A stretch of 64,000 nucleotides of DNA from Burkholderiales bacterium. GTDB lineage: Bacteria > Pseudomonadota > Gammaproteobacteria > Burkholderiales > UBA11063. The position numbers and the translations under genes were made by a program. Shown piece by piece: positions 7,339 to 16,191 of this stretch; positions within the stretch are counted from its first letter, which is position 1, and each line of letters begins with the position of its first letter. The notes under the pieces were generated by a model. That model did not search any database. It saw only the letters and a list, made by a program, of their open reading frames with translations, and was not told where the DNA came from. The stretch lies in the NCBI GenBank assembly GCA_020697255.1, contig JAJFBE010000005.1, positions 124,001-188,000 of the forward strand, in the 5' to 3' direction.

Positions 7339-9327
7339 ATGCACGATCTAATCAGCAAATTAAATAATAGCCAACAAGAAGCGGTCAAATATGTAGACGG
7401 ACCACTTTTAGTGATTGCTGGAGCCGGTAGTGGCAAGACCCGGGTAATTACAGCAAAAATTGCCCATCTGATCAAAAACTGCAATTACTCCCCACGCAAT
7501 ATTACAGCTATAACTTTTACTAATAAAGCAGCAAAGGAAATGTTGGAGCGTACCAATACAGTCACTATGGGGATTGATACCCGCGGTTTAACTATTACTA
7601 CATTTCATTCGCTGGGTCTAAAAATATTAAAACAAGAAGCACATCATTTGGGGTATAAAACAAATTTTTCTATACTTGATAGTCATGATAGTGCCAAGAT
7701 TATTAGTGATATTGTAAAAACTACCGATAAAGTGATGGTCAGGTCACTACAAAACCAAATTTCATTGTGGAAAAATGCATTTATTACACCTGAGAGCTTA
7801 TTAGCCGCAGCTACTGATAATCTGGATATGCAAACTGCAGGCGTGTTTCGTCAGTATCAGGACACACTCAAAACTTATCAGGCGGTAGATTTTGACGACT
7901 TGATAAAACTACCAATTGAGTTGTTTGAAAGCAATATGGAAGTATTATATAAATGGCAGCAGAAGATTCATTATCTGTTAATTGATGAATATCAGGATAC
8001 TAATATTTGCCAGTATCGGTTGATAAAATTGTTAACTGCCAGAAGTAACAAATTTACTGCTGTGGGGGATGATGATCAGTCAATTTATGCCTGGCGAGGA
8101 GCTAATGTAGAGAACCTAAATCAGCTGCCGACAGATTTTCCAAATTTAAAAGTAATTAAATTAGAGCAAAATTATCGGTCCACAACAACGATTTTGGCCG
8201 CAGCAAATCATATAATAAAGAATAACCCAAAATTATTCAGTAAAAAACTATGGAGCGAATATGGCGGTGGAGAGCCCATTAAAATAGTTAGCTGCAAGAA
8301 TGATGAAGCTGAGGCAGATCTGGTAATCAGAAAAATAATGTTGCATCAATTACAGTATAGCAGCAAATTTTCTGACTATGCAATTTTATATAGAGGTAAT
8401 TATCAATCAAGGGTATTGGAGCAGACGCTACGTAACTATCAACTGCCATACCAGATATCAGGTGGGCAGTCTTTTTTTGACAAAGCAGAAATTAAGGATA
8501 TAACTGCATATTTACGTCTATTAATTAATGATGATGATGACACTGCATTTATCCGGGCAATTACAACACCTAAACGTGGTGTTGGCCAGGTTACATTGGA
8601 AAAGCTCAGTAATTATGCTAAAGCGCGGCAAATTTCGTTATTTGCGGCTTTATTTGAAGAGGGTTTCGTTGCTCAGTGTAACAATTCGCAATATGAAGAT
8701 TTAGTGGGTTTTGGTAAATTTATTAACGATTTGCAATTTAGGATGACCCGCGAAGATGCAAAAGATTTATTAATGGATCTGGTGAGTAAGATTAAATATG
8801 AAGAATATTTATATGATCAGGAAACCTCAAAACTGGCGGAAAAGAAATGGGGTAACATATTAAATTTAATTGAATGGCTAGGTAAAAAATCGGTTGATAA
8901 AACGCTTCCAGAGCTTATTCAAACAATTAATTTAATCACCATGTTAGATGGACGCGATGCCGAGGAGGCCAATGCGATAAAACTAAGTACCCTGCATGCA
9001 GCTAAAGGGCTTGAATACCCTTATGTATATCTTATTGGTTGTGAAGAGGGTATTTTGCCACATAATGAATCGATTAGTAATGATATGGTGGAAGAAGAAC
9101 GGCGCTTAATGTATGTAGGTATTACCCGGGCACAAAGAGAGCTAACGATTAGCCACTGTCAGGAGAGAAAGACCGCAGGTGAATTAAGGATAGTGGAGCG
9201 TTCCCGCTTTATTGAAGAATTGGGCAGTGATAATATAGAAGATATGCTAAAGCGCCAGCAAACTAAGATTGATAATAGCAATGAGTTAAAAGAACGTCTG
9301 CAACAATTGAAGAATATGTTAAAATAA
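7339..9327 (+). CDS. rep: ATP-dependent DNA helicase Rep (SF1A)
   Basis: 662 aa, close to the E. coli Rep length. It is a 3'-5' helicase that clears proteins ahead of the replisome and aids restart. Motifs: Q-motif LNNSQQEAV, Walker A AGAGSGKT, motif Ia TFTNKAAKEM, motif II LIDEYQDTN, motif III VGDDDQSIYAWRGA, motif IV LEQNYRSTTTI, motif V TLHAAKGLEYPYVYL and motif VI EEERRLMYVGITRAQ. The overall motif spacing and the IAHLIKNC and ISGGQSFFDKAEIKD blocks favour Rep over UvrD or PcrA. It is a single gene. Confidence 0.93.
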   Translation: MHDLISKLNNSQQEAVKYVDGPLLVIAGAGSGKTRVITAKIAHLIKNCNYSPRNITAITFTNKAAKEMLERTNTVTMGIDTRGLTITTFHSLGLKILKQEAHHLGYKTNFSILDSHDSAKIISDIVKTTDKVMVRSLQNQISLWKNAFITPESLLAAATDNLDMQTAGVFRQYQDTLKTYQAVDFDDLIKLPIELFESNMEVLYKWQQKIHYLLIDEYQDTNICQYRLIKLLTARSNKFTAVGDDDQSIYAWRGANVENLNQLPTDFPNLKVIKLEQNYRSTTTILAAANHIIKNNPKLFSKKLWSEYGGGEPIKIVSCKNDEAEADLVIRKIMLHQLQYSSKFSDYAILYRGNYQSRVLEQTLRNYQLPYQISGGQSFFDKAEIKDITAYLRLLINDDDDTAFIRAITTPKRGVGQVTLEKLSNYAKARQISLFAALFEEGFVAQCNNSQYEDLVGFGKFINDLQFRMTREDAKDLLMDLVSKIKYEEYLYDQETSKLAEKKWGNILNLIEWLGKKSVDKTLPELIQTINLITMLDGRDAEEANAIKLSTLHAAKGLEYPYVYLIGCEEGILPHNESISNDMVEEERRLMYVGITRAQRELTISHCQERKTAGELRIVERSRFIEELGSDNIEDMLKRQQTKIDNSNELKERLQQLKNMLK

Positions 9328-9390
9328 AAAATTGATTTATGATTGTAATTGGTGGCCAATTAATGAATGTAAAAAGAGGGGGTTAACATT

Positions 9391-9831
9391 ATGCAAAGTA
9401 CTGCAAGTTTATATGAAACAGATTTTTATGCTTGGACCCAAGAGCAAGAAAAATTAATTAGCCAAAAGAATTTGAGCAGCCTTGATTTGGTCCACTTACA
9501 AAAAGAGTTACATTTAATGGGGGCAATTGAAAAAAGAGAGCTTTCTCATCGATTAGAAATACTGTTAATGCATTTATTAAAATGGAAATATCAATCATCC
9601 AGACAATGTAAAAGTTGGACCAGGACAATAAAAGTCCAAAGATTAGATATAGCGCAACATTTAAGAAATAACCCGAGCTTAAGAGCCAAAGTTGATGACT
9701 ATATTGCTGATGCATATGAAAAAGCTGTACTATTTGCTGCCGATGAGACAAATTTGGATGAAGAAGTTTTTCCGAATATCTGTGAATGGAATTCATCCCA
9801 AATTTTAGATGATACTTTTTTGCCAAATTAA
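9391..9831 (+). CDS. DUF29-family protein
   Basis: 146 aa, cytoplasmic and charged. The YETDFYAWTQEQ opening, the central HRLEILLMHLLKWKYQ helix and the WTRTIKVQRLDIAQHLRNNPSL segment match the DUF29 family, which is common in cyanobacteria and proteobacteria and has no known function. A GAGGGGG ribosome site precedes the ATG. It is separated from rep by 63 bases and may be read through from it. No partner suggests a role. Confidence 0.8.
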   Translation: MQSTASLYETDFYAWTQEQEKLISQKNLSSLDLVHLQKELHLMGAIEKRELSHRLEILLMHLLKWKYQSSRQCKSWTRTIKVQRLDIAQHLRNNPSLRAKVDDYIADAYEKAVLFAADETNLDEEVFPNICEWNSSQILDDTFLPN

Positions 9832-9920
9832 GCAATTAATTTGTATACAAACTGAAGATAATAGAATGAATAAAAAGCCCCAAATAAGCTTGGAGCTATA
9901 TTAATAAGCCTGATCTGGTT

Positions 9921-10823
9921 CTAGCTGTTAGCGATGCTTTCTACATTCCTATCTATCTTCAATGATATTCCATCCAGATCCAGGACGTGTCCATGCAAAG
10001 AGCAGGTGTTGTCATCAGAACCATTAAACGGAGCTTCAATATCTTCGGAAATTAATTCAAGCCCGAGTAAAACATCGACAATAACAATAATCATAGGAAT
10101 AATCAAAAAGCCAAATTTTTCTACCCAGCCAAATGGAAAAATGATCATATAAAAAAGCAATGCCTGGCGGACAAATATTTTAAATGGAATAGGTATGGGA
10201 GTACTTACAATTTTTTCACAGCCGCCAAGTAGGTCAATAATATTAGCCAGGTGTACATCCATAGCCAGATATTGCTCCAGGCTTATTTTGCCATCTACCC
10301 TATAGTTATTAATAATTTTATACATTTGATTAATTATACTATTTGGGATATGGTTATCACTTGCAGGGGGCAGGTTAAGCCGGGCAATTAGGTCCTGGCT
10401 TTCAGGGGTATCAATTTGCCCACGTAAATGAAACTTTAGTACATAAGCAAAATTGCTTAAATATCTAAAAAATTCCGGATCATTTTTTAAACCGATGTAA
10501 TTATTAAATTTAAGTGCCAGATTGCGTGAATTATTTACCAAGGTCCCCCAGTAGCCACGCCCTTCCCACCATCTGGCATAAGATACGTTTACACGAAAGG
10601 CAATGAGAATAGAAAGCACAAAGCTAAAAATCAGGTGGAATTGCCCTATATTTTGTGCCTGCAACTTTTCAAAAGCTGCATCATAGAGCATTTGGGCAAT
10701 TACTATAATTATTGAATAAATTATCAGGTAAATTGTAGTTGTTCTAAGTTTCTTATATATTGGTTCGCTATGTTTACTAAAAATAAGGGACCAAACAGTT
10801 GACTTTGTTATCGATTTTCTCAT
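9921..10823 (-). CDS. Bestrophin-family (YneE/UPF0187) anion channel-like membrane protein
   Basis: 300 aa with four main hydrophobic segments: near residues 25-45, 60-78, 215-235 and 236-255. The RVNVSYARWWEGRGYWGTLVN block after TM2 is the bacterial bestrophin signature, and HLRGQ occurs later. Bacterial members form pentameric channels; ion preference is not readable here. Its ATG overlaps the hscA stop as ATGA, so it is translated at the tail of the isc operon. That slot usually holds fdx and iscX, so the neighbour is unusual. Confidence 0.85.
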   Translation of the reverse strand: MRKSITKSTVWSLIFSKHSEPIYKKLRTTTIYLIIYSIIIVIAQMLYDAAFEKLQAQNIGQFHLIFSFVLSILIAFRVNVSYARWWEGRGYWGTLVNNSRNLALKFNNYIGLKNDPEFFRYLSNFAYVLKFHLRGQIDTPESQDLIARLNLPPASDNHIPNSIINQMYKIINNYRVDGKISLEQYLAMDVHLANIIDLLGGCEKIVSTPIPIPFKIFVRQALLFYMIIFPFGWVEKFGFLIIPMIIVIVDVLLGLELISEDIEAPFNGSDDNTCSLHGHVLDLDGISLKIDRNVESIANS

Positions 10824-12682
10824 ATGTTCTTTCCTATTAAACCTTGTTTCACTGCCATATCCATTAAAATGGTAGCTAAATTTGTAGTTGCTTCATTTAA
10901 ATTGGCGCTTAATTTTTTTATAATATGGATTTTTTGTGTTAATTCTATGTTTGCGGTTAATTGTGTTTGTAATTCTGCTATCGACTGATTGATTTTATTT
11001 TTTTCTTCTTCTTCTAAAAGATCACCATTACAGGATAATGAATTAATGGTTGTATTAATTAAAGCTTCTGCATCTATTATAGCTTCAGATAGCTGACGCT
11101 TTTGCATATCTATTTTTGCATTGCTAATAGATGATTTAATCATCTTGGCTATTTGCTCATCATTAAGCCCAAAACTTGGTTTTATTTCTATACTGTTGGA
11201 AATGCCGGTTGTTTGTTCTTGAGCAGACACAGATAATAATCCATCGGCATCAATCTGAAAAGTAACCCGTATCCGTGCTGCTCCAGCTGCCATCGGAGGG
11301 ATATCTTTTAGACTAAACTTGGCCAGGCTGCGGCAATCTTTTACCATTTCACGCTCGCCCTGTAATACATGAATTGTCATGGCTGTTTGCCCATCTTTGT
11401 AAGTAGTAAAATCTTGTGCTCTACTAACTGGTATAGTTGAGTTTCTGGGAATGATTTTTTCTACCAGATTACCCATAGTTTCTATACCCAAAGACAACGG
11501 GGTGACATCTAAAAGAAGGTAATCGTCTTTACTATTGCCAACTAACACATTAGCTTGAATTGCGGCCCCAATAGCTACTACTTTATCCGGATCGATATTG
11601 GTGAGTAATGGTTTATTAAATATAGCCGTTATCTGGCTTCGAATATTTAGTAACCGGCTGGAACCGCCAACCATAATTATTTCATCAATTGCATTTATAT
11701 CAAGTTTTGCATCATGTAGAGCTTTTTTGATTGGACGAATAGCTTTTTGTACTAATTGCGCGCTAATAGTATAAAATTCATCGGAAGTTAGGATAAAGTT
11801 TATTATCTGATTGCCGGGCGTAATTTCATTTACAGTGATGCTTTGTTTATCACTTAAGCTTTCTTTGATAAATTTTGCAAGGTTTAATAAAAATGCATTA
11901 TCTTTATCTGAGATTTTATTTAAGCCCAATTTGTCTTTTATGTAGTCTAAGATGCAATGATCAAAATCATCTCCACCTAAATGGGTATCGCCGCTAACGG
12001 CTAAAACTTTAAAGACACCATTACTAAGTTGTAATATAGATACATCCAGGGTACCACCGCCCAAATCGTATACTAAAAAAGTTCCTTCATTTTTAGTATC
12101 CAAACCGTAGGCAATAGCTGCTGCAGTAGGTTCGGCCAGTAATCTTAAGACATGTAAGCCAGCTAGTTGGGCAGCCAGTTTAGTAGCATTTCTTTGTGCA
12201 TCATTAAAATATGCCGGTACTGTGATAACCGCACCGGTTGGTTCTTCGCCCAAATTTTCTATGGCAATATTTTTTAATTCACGTAAAATATCGGCAGATA
12301 CCTGGATAGGATTTTTATAACCATGATTGGTTGCAATTTCAATAATACCTTCAGTTTTGGCAAAGCTGTATGGATAACTAATTGTCGGGTCCACATCTCC
12401 AAAAGATCTACCCATAAATCGTTTGATCGATACAATAGTATTGGCAGGGTCAACTACCTGCATTTTAAGTGCTGGGCTTCCGATTAACTTGGTTTCATCA
12501 GGAGCATAGTAAACCACGGATGGAATTAATTGTTCATCATCCTGGTTTTGCAAAACCGTTGGTGTAGCGTTTTTAATTGTTGCAACTAAAGAATTGGTAG
12601 TGCCTAAGTCTATACCAATTGCAATATTTCGTTTATGTGGCTCACTAAGTGAACCAGGTTCTGCTATTTGTAATAATGCCAT
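10820..12682 (-). CDS. hscA: Fe-S assembly Hsp70 chaperone HscA
   Basis: 620 aa. It opens with MALLQIAEPG, the characteristic HscA N-terminus, then the Hsp70 ATPase motifs IGIDLGTTNSLVAT, VYDLGGGTLDVSIL and IIMVGGSSRLLNIR. A peptide-binding domain begins around DVTPLSLGIETMG. With HscB it binds IscU at the LPPVK motif and drives Fe-S cluster transfer with ATP. It is four bases downstream of hscB and overlaps the bestrophin gene by ATGA. Confidence 0.97.
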   Translation of the reverse strand: MALLQIAEPGSLSEPHKRNIAIGIDLGTTNSLVATIKNATPTVLQNQDDEQLIPSVVYYAPDETKLIGSPALKMQVVDPANTIVSIKRFMGRSFGDVDPTISYPYSFAKTEGIIEIATNHGYKNPIQVSADILRELKNIAIENLGEEPTGAVITVPAYFNDAQRNATKLAAQLAGLHVLRLLAEPTAAAIAYGLDTKNEGTFLVYDLGGGTLDVSILQLSNGVFKVLAVSGDTHLGGDDFDHCILDYIKDKLGLNKISDKDNAFLLNLAKFIKESLSDKQSITVNEITPGNQIINFILTSDEFYTISAQLVQKAIRPIKKALHDAKLDINAIDEIIMVGGSSRLLNIRSQITAIFNKPLLTNIDPDKVVAIGAAIQANVLVGNSKDDYLLLDVTPLSLGIETMGNLVEKIIPRNSTIPVSRAQDFTTYKDGQTAMTIHVLQGEREMVKDCRSLAKFSLKDIPPMAAGAARIRVTFQIDADGLLSVSAQEQTTGISNSIEIKPSFGLNDEQIAKMIKSSISNAKIDMQKRQLSEAIIDAEALINTTINSLSCNGDLLEEEEKNKINQSIAELQTQLTANIELTQKIHIIKKLSANLNEATTNLATILMDMAVKQGLIGKNI

Positions 12683-12686
12683 ATAA

Positions 12687-13337
12687 TTACCAGGATTCTT
12701 CTATTTTGTCATCTATTTGCTGTGCTATTTTATTATAAAAAGCTAGCTTTTTAATATCTTCTATAATGATTACATAACTATTATATATAGGTGTCTGGAC
12801 CCCCGCCTTTGCGATGGTGACAGGCTGAGCCTTATTCCCGGATATAATGTCATTCCCGCGCACCCACCCGTGTGGCTGGCGCGAATCCATACTCTCGAAA
12901 TCCTGCGCTATTTTATCATTTAATTTGCGAATATTATCCGATAACTTTTTGGCAAGTGCATTTAACCTATCTATGTCATGATTTGCTTCTTCTATTTCCT
13001 CGTATAATTCCATTTGCTCCATAAGAATAGAAATCGGTAATTCTTTATCTTTATTTAAGTCCAGGATTACACCATATTGTTCCAATAGGGCAATTGCTTT
13101 TAGTAAAGGAGAATTTAAGGTATTATATGCATCATTTATATGGGCTGATACCCTGATTGATAGAGAGCTATCGGGATGATTGATATATTTATCAGGGTGT
13201 AATTGTTTTTGTAGCTGCTGATACCGATTATTTAGGGCATCGTGATCTACTTTATACTGCAAAGATAAATCAAATACCTCAAAGCAATTTTGCCGAAGTA
13301 TTTTAGTTAAATTATCAGTACTAAGTGTACTAATCAT
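12687..13337 (-). CDS. hscB: Fe-S assembly J-protein HscB, with an in-frame repeat insertion
   Basis: 216 aa against about 171 in E. coli. The N-terminal J-domain has the HPD motif (QLHPDKY), and the C-terminal helical IscU-binding domain ends [17 protein letters not shown]. The start MISTLSTDN at 13337 overlaps the iscA stop (ATGA). Between [10 protein letters not shown] and [11 protein letters not shown] about 40 residues of unrelated, Gly/Pro-rich composition are inserted, encoded by a GC-rich palindromic repeat. The insertion lies between helices of the C-terminal domain, so the protein may still fold. Function is inferred from family and operon. Confidence 0.92.
   Translation of the reverse strand: MISTLSTDNLTKILRQNCFEVFDLSLQYKVDHDALNNRYQQLQKQLHPDKYINHPDSSLSIRVSAHINDAYNTLNSPLLKAIALLEQYGVILDLNKDKELPISILMEQMELYEEIEEANHDIDRLNALAKKLSDNIRKLNDKIAQDFESMDSRQPHGWVRGNDIISGNKAQPVTIAKAGVQTPIYNSYVIIIEDIKKLAFYNKIAQQIDDKIEESW
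12787..12905. repeat. GC-rich palindromic repeat inserted within hscB
   Basis: This stretch of about 115 bp is far richer in G+C than its surroundings. It contains the hairpin-forming blocks TCATTCCCGCGC...GCGCGAATCCA and GTCTGGACCCCCGCC...GATGGTGAC, characteristic of dispersed intergenic palindromic repeats. It keeps the hscB frame open and adds about 40 codons. A related shorter block (TGGATCTGGACTCCC...GGAATGAC) lies at 33744-33798. Confidence 0.75.
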
Positions 13338-13657
13338 ACAGTAAAGCTCTCTCCACACCCACATTCACCTTTTACATTTGGATTGGTGAATCTAAATCCT
13401 TCTTGCAGGCCTTCTTTGGCATAATCAACCTGGGTGCCATCCAAAAACTGTAAGCTTTTATTATCAATAAAAATATGCACGCCATGTGATTCAAATTCTA
13501 CATCATCATCGGATTTGGCATCAACAAATTCTAATTTATAAGCTAAGCCGGAGCAACCGGTAGTTTTAACGCCAAGACGCAATCCAATTCCTTTGCCCCG
13601 GTTTTTTAGAAATGCTTTTACCCGGCTAGCTGCATTTTCTGTAATGGTAATACTCAC
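13334..13657 (-). CDS. iscA: Iron-sulfur cluster assembly protein IscA
   Basis: 107 aa. It is an A-type carrier with the three conserved cysteines: GCSGLAY near residue 35, and CGC in GECGCGESF near residues 99-101. It delivers or repairs Fe-S clusters, mainly [4Fe-4S]. It sits five bases after iscU and overlaps hscB by ATGA within the iscRSUA-hscBA operon. Confidence 0.97.
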   Translation of the reverse strand: MSITITENAASRVKAFLKNRGKGIGLRLGVKTTGCSGLAYKLEFVDAKSDDDVEFESHGVHIFIDNKSLQFLDGTQVDYAKEGLQEGFRFTNPNVKGECGCGESFTV

Positions 13658-13662
13658 TTTAT

Positions 13663-14046
13663 TTACTTGCCTGCCTTACTTTTATAATCATCGATTGCTG
13701 CTTTTATCGCATCTTCGGCTAATACTGAGCAATGAATTTTAACTGGTGGCAATTCCAGTTCTTCGGCTATTTGGCTATTTTTAATTGTCTGAGCTTCATC
13801 AAGAGTTTTACCTTTTAGCCATTCCGTAACTAAAGATGATGAAGCAATAGCTGAGCCGCAGCCGTAAGTCTTAAATTTGGCATCTTCGATAACACCATTA
13901 CCACTAACTTTGATCTGTAATTTCATCACATCTCCACACGCAGGTGCCCCAACTAAGCCAGTACCTACATGTGCATCATTTTTGTCCAAACTTCCAACAT
14001 TTCGTGGATGTTCGTAATGATCAATAACTTTATTTGAATATGACAC
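13663..14046 (-). CDS. iscU: Fe-S cluster scaffold protein IscU
   Basis: 127 aa. The three cluster-ligand cysteines are in GAPACGDVM (about 37), YGCGSAIAS (about 63) and KIHCSVLAE (about 106), and the HscA-recognition motif LPPVK directly precedes the third. It receives sulfur from IscS and passes the cluster through HscA/HscB. It lies 25 bases downstream of iscS in the same operon. Confidence 0.97.
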   Translation of the reverse strand: MSYSNKVIDHYEHPRNVGSLDKNDAHVGTGLVGAPACGDVMKLQIKVSGNGVIEDAKFKTYGCGSAIASSSLVTEWLKGKTLDEAQTIKNSQIAEELELPPVKIHCSVLAEDAIKAAIDDYKSKAGK

Positions 14047-14071
14047 GATTATCTTCCTTAATTTATTTATT

Positions 14072-15313
14072 CTACTGATGTAATATTATATCACGCTCGC
14101 CGTGACTTTTCCAATTGTATGTTCCTACATCTATACCATCTTTATACATTTCCCAAAGAGGGGATAGTTCACGTAGTTTACCAATTTTTTCGGTTAATAA
14201 TTTTACTGTATAATCAATTTCTTCTTCTGTATTAAACCTGCCGATAGAAAATCTAATTGAACTATGCGCCAGTTCATCATTACGTCCTAAAGCGCGTAGT
14301 ACATAAGATGGTTCTAAAGATGCCGATGTACAGGCAGAACCACTGGATACGGCAATATCTTTAATTGCCATAATTAGAGATTCACCCTCAACATAGTTGA
14401 AGCTAACATTTAAATTATGGGCAACCCGATGTTCCATATCGCCATTAATATATACTTCTTCCATTTTGCTCAAGCCATTTAAGAGTTTTTGCTGTAGAGC
14501 TTTAATCCGCGGAATTTCAGTTTTCATTTCGGCAACTGCTATCGCAAAAGCTTCACCCATACCAACTATTTGATGGGTTGGTAGAGTCCCTGATCTAAAA
14601 CCACGCTCCTGACCTCCGCCATGAATTTGGGCAATCAGACGTACTCTTGGACGACGTCTTACATATAGAGCACCAATACCTTTAGGGCCATAAACCTTAT
14701 GCGCCGAAAAGCTCATCAAATCTACATTAAGATCTTTAAGATTAAATTCAATTTTCCCCACTGATTGGGCAGCATCAACATGGAATAATATATTACGTCC
14801 CCGGCAAATTTCGCCAATTGCTTTAATATCCTGAACTACGCCGATTTCGTTGTTTACATGCAAAATTGAAATTAAGATCGTATCCGGACGTATGGCAGCA
14901 ATTAGTTTATCCAAATCTATCAAACCGTTAGTTTCAGGAGTAAGATATGTAACTTCAAAGCCATGGCGCTCCAATTCACGCATTGAATCAAGTGTTGCTT
15001 TATGTTCAGTTTTAAGCGTGATTAGATGTTTCCCGCGGTCTTGATAAAATTCGGCAGCACCCTTAATGGCCAGGTTAATAGATTCTGTGGCACCGGATGT
15101 CCAGATAATTTCTTTACTATCACAGCCAACTGCAACTGCCACTTGCTCACGGGCATTTTCCACGGCTTTTTCTGTGCTCCAGCCAAAGCTATGTGAACGC
15201 GAAGCAGGGTTACCATATTCTTCACTTAAAAAGGGGAGCATTTTTGCTAGTACGCGCGGATCAACTTTAGTTGTTGCCGAGTTATCTAGATATATAGGTA
15301 ATTTAATTGTCAT
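14072..15313 (-). CDS. iscS: Cysteine desulfurase IscS
   Basis: 413 aa. It is a PLP-dependent desulfurase supplying persulfide sulfur to IscU and tRNA-thiolation systems. The PLP lysine is in [12 protein letters not shown], the active-site cysteine loop in [14 protein letters not shown], and the ATG-ES substrate motif in [15 protein letters not shown]. The start [15 protein letters not shown] at 15313 is the family-typical one; an upstream extension from a TTG overlapping iscR is unlikely. AAAGG lies somewhat far upstream (about 14 bases). It is the second gene of the isc operon. Confidence 0.97.
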   Translation of the reverse strand: MTIKLPIYLDNSATTKVDPRVLAKMLPFLSEEYGNPASRSHSFGWSTEKAVENAREQVAVAVGCDSKEIIWTSGATESINLAIKGAAEFYQDRGKHLITLKTEHKATLDSMRELERHGFEVTYLTPETNGLIDLDKLIAAIRPDTILISILHVNNEIGVVQDIKAIGEICRGRNILFHVDAAQSVGKIEFNLKDLNVDLMSFSAHKVYGPKGIGALYVRRRPRVRLIAQIHGGGQERGFRSGTLPTHQIVGMGEAFAIAVAEMKTEIPRIKALQQKLLNGLSKMEEVYINGDMEHRVAHNLNVSFNYVEGESLIMAIKDIAVSSGSACTSASLEPSYVLRALGRNDELAHSSIRFSIGRFNTEEEIDYTVKLLTEKIGKLRELSPLWEMYKDGIDVGTYNWKSHGERDIILHQ

Positions 15314-15335
15314 TTTATTTTTTAAAACCTTTGCT

Positions 15336-15782
15336 TTACATTTCAAGATTAATCTTTTGTAATTGTGAGTTATTTTGGTTGGCTTTGTTTACCAAGTCAA
15401 AAAGTGATACGCTGTCCAAGTATCTATATACATGATTGGTTAAGTCATTCCACAAATCATGAGTTAAGCATTTATTATTGTCTTTACAATTTTTTAAACC
15501 ATGGCACGTACGGGCATCCATGTCATCATCTACTGCCTTAATAATTTCAGATACTTTTAGTTGGTCCAGGCTTTTGGATAATATATAACCGCCGCCAGGT
15601 CCTTTATAACTCTTAACCATCCCTTGACGGCGGAGTTTCACAAATAATTGCTCCAGATAAGAAATAGAAATACCTTGACGGTCACTAATTGCATATAGTG
15701 TCATAGGCTGATCATCTTTGCTATATATTGCAATATCAAGTAATGCTGTTACAGCAAACTTACCTTTAGTTGTTAATTTCAT
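15336..15782 (-). CDS. iscR: Fe-S cluster-binding transcriptional regulator IscR
   Basis: 148 aa, Rrf2 family. The N-terminal winged helix ([34 protein letters not shown]) is followed by the cluster-binding loop [13 protein letters not shown] with three cysteines and a nearby His. Holo-IscR represses its own operon when clusters suffice. A matching binding site overlaps the promoter just upstream (15819-15852). First gene of iscRSUA-hscBA. Confidence 0.96.
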   Translation of the reverse strand: MKLTTKGKFAVTALLDIAIYSKDDQPMTLYAISDRQGISISYLEQLFVKLRRQGMVKSYKGPGGGYILSKSLDQLKVSEIIKAVDDDMDARTCHGLKNCKDNNKCLTHDLWNDLTNHVYRYLDSVSLFDLVNKANQNNSQLQKINLEM

Positions 15783-15818
15783 ATAAAATAGTTCTCCCAG
15801 AGCATATTTGAGAAAATT

Positions 15819-15852
15819 ATTATACTATTAGTTGACTAATTTTGTCAAGTAT
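15819..15852 (-). promoter_or_regulatory. isc operon promoter with type 1 IscR binding site
   Basis: On the minus strand TTGACA (15848-15843) and TATAAT (15824-15819) are separated by 18 bases. The 26-base sequence at 15827-15852 (ATACTTGAC...AGTCAACTAAT) fits the known type 1 IscR dyad ATASYYGAC-N6/7-GTCRRSTAT closely. It covers the -35 and spacer, the expected place for autorepression by [2Fe-2S]-IscR. Confidence 0.85.
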
Positions 15853-15915
15853 TAAGGGTTGTGTGTAGGTGTAGGGTACCTGGTTGTAAATTAATTAACA
15901 GCCAGGTTTTAAGAA

Positions 15916-16167
15916 TTATTTTGTGCAAGAAACTTCGTCTTTAGAAACGGAATGTTTGATATCCAGTAATGAATACACAACTAAAGAAATTATAAGAGTA
16001 CCACTCCAAGATAGCAATACCTGCATACCGCCGGTAGTCCAGCCTTGTTTACCACCAATAGCCATTCCAGTGCTAATTCCCGACACAGCTCCGGCAATGA
16101 AACCTAATATAACCAGAACGTTGAATATTTTTTCGCCCCAGCATAAGAAACCTCTTCTCATACACAT
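15916..16167 (-). CDS. Small two-helix inner-membrane protein of unknown function
   Basis: 83 aa with two predicted membrane segments, around residues 15-36 (NVLVILGFIAGAVSGIS) and 50-68 (LLSWSGTLIISLVVYSLL). A short Cys-containing N-terminus (MCMRRGFLCWGEK) and a Cys near the C-terminus are notable. GAAGGG lies seven bases before the ATG. It follows gabD on the same strand by 24 bases and may be co-transcribed with it. No family is recognised with confidence. Confidence 0.6.
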   Translation of the reverse strand: MCMRRGFLCWGEKIFNVLVILGFIAGAVSGISTGMAIGGKQGWTTGGMQVLLSWSGTLIISLVVYSLLDIKHSVSKDEVSCTK

Positions 16168-16191
16168 ATCATATCCCTTCTAAAAAATAGT

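Noticed and set aside
9458-9835. Minus-strand 125-aa frame
   Set aside because: It is antisense to the DUF29 gene, which has the family motifs and a good ribosome site.
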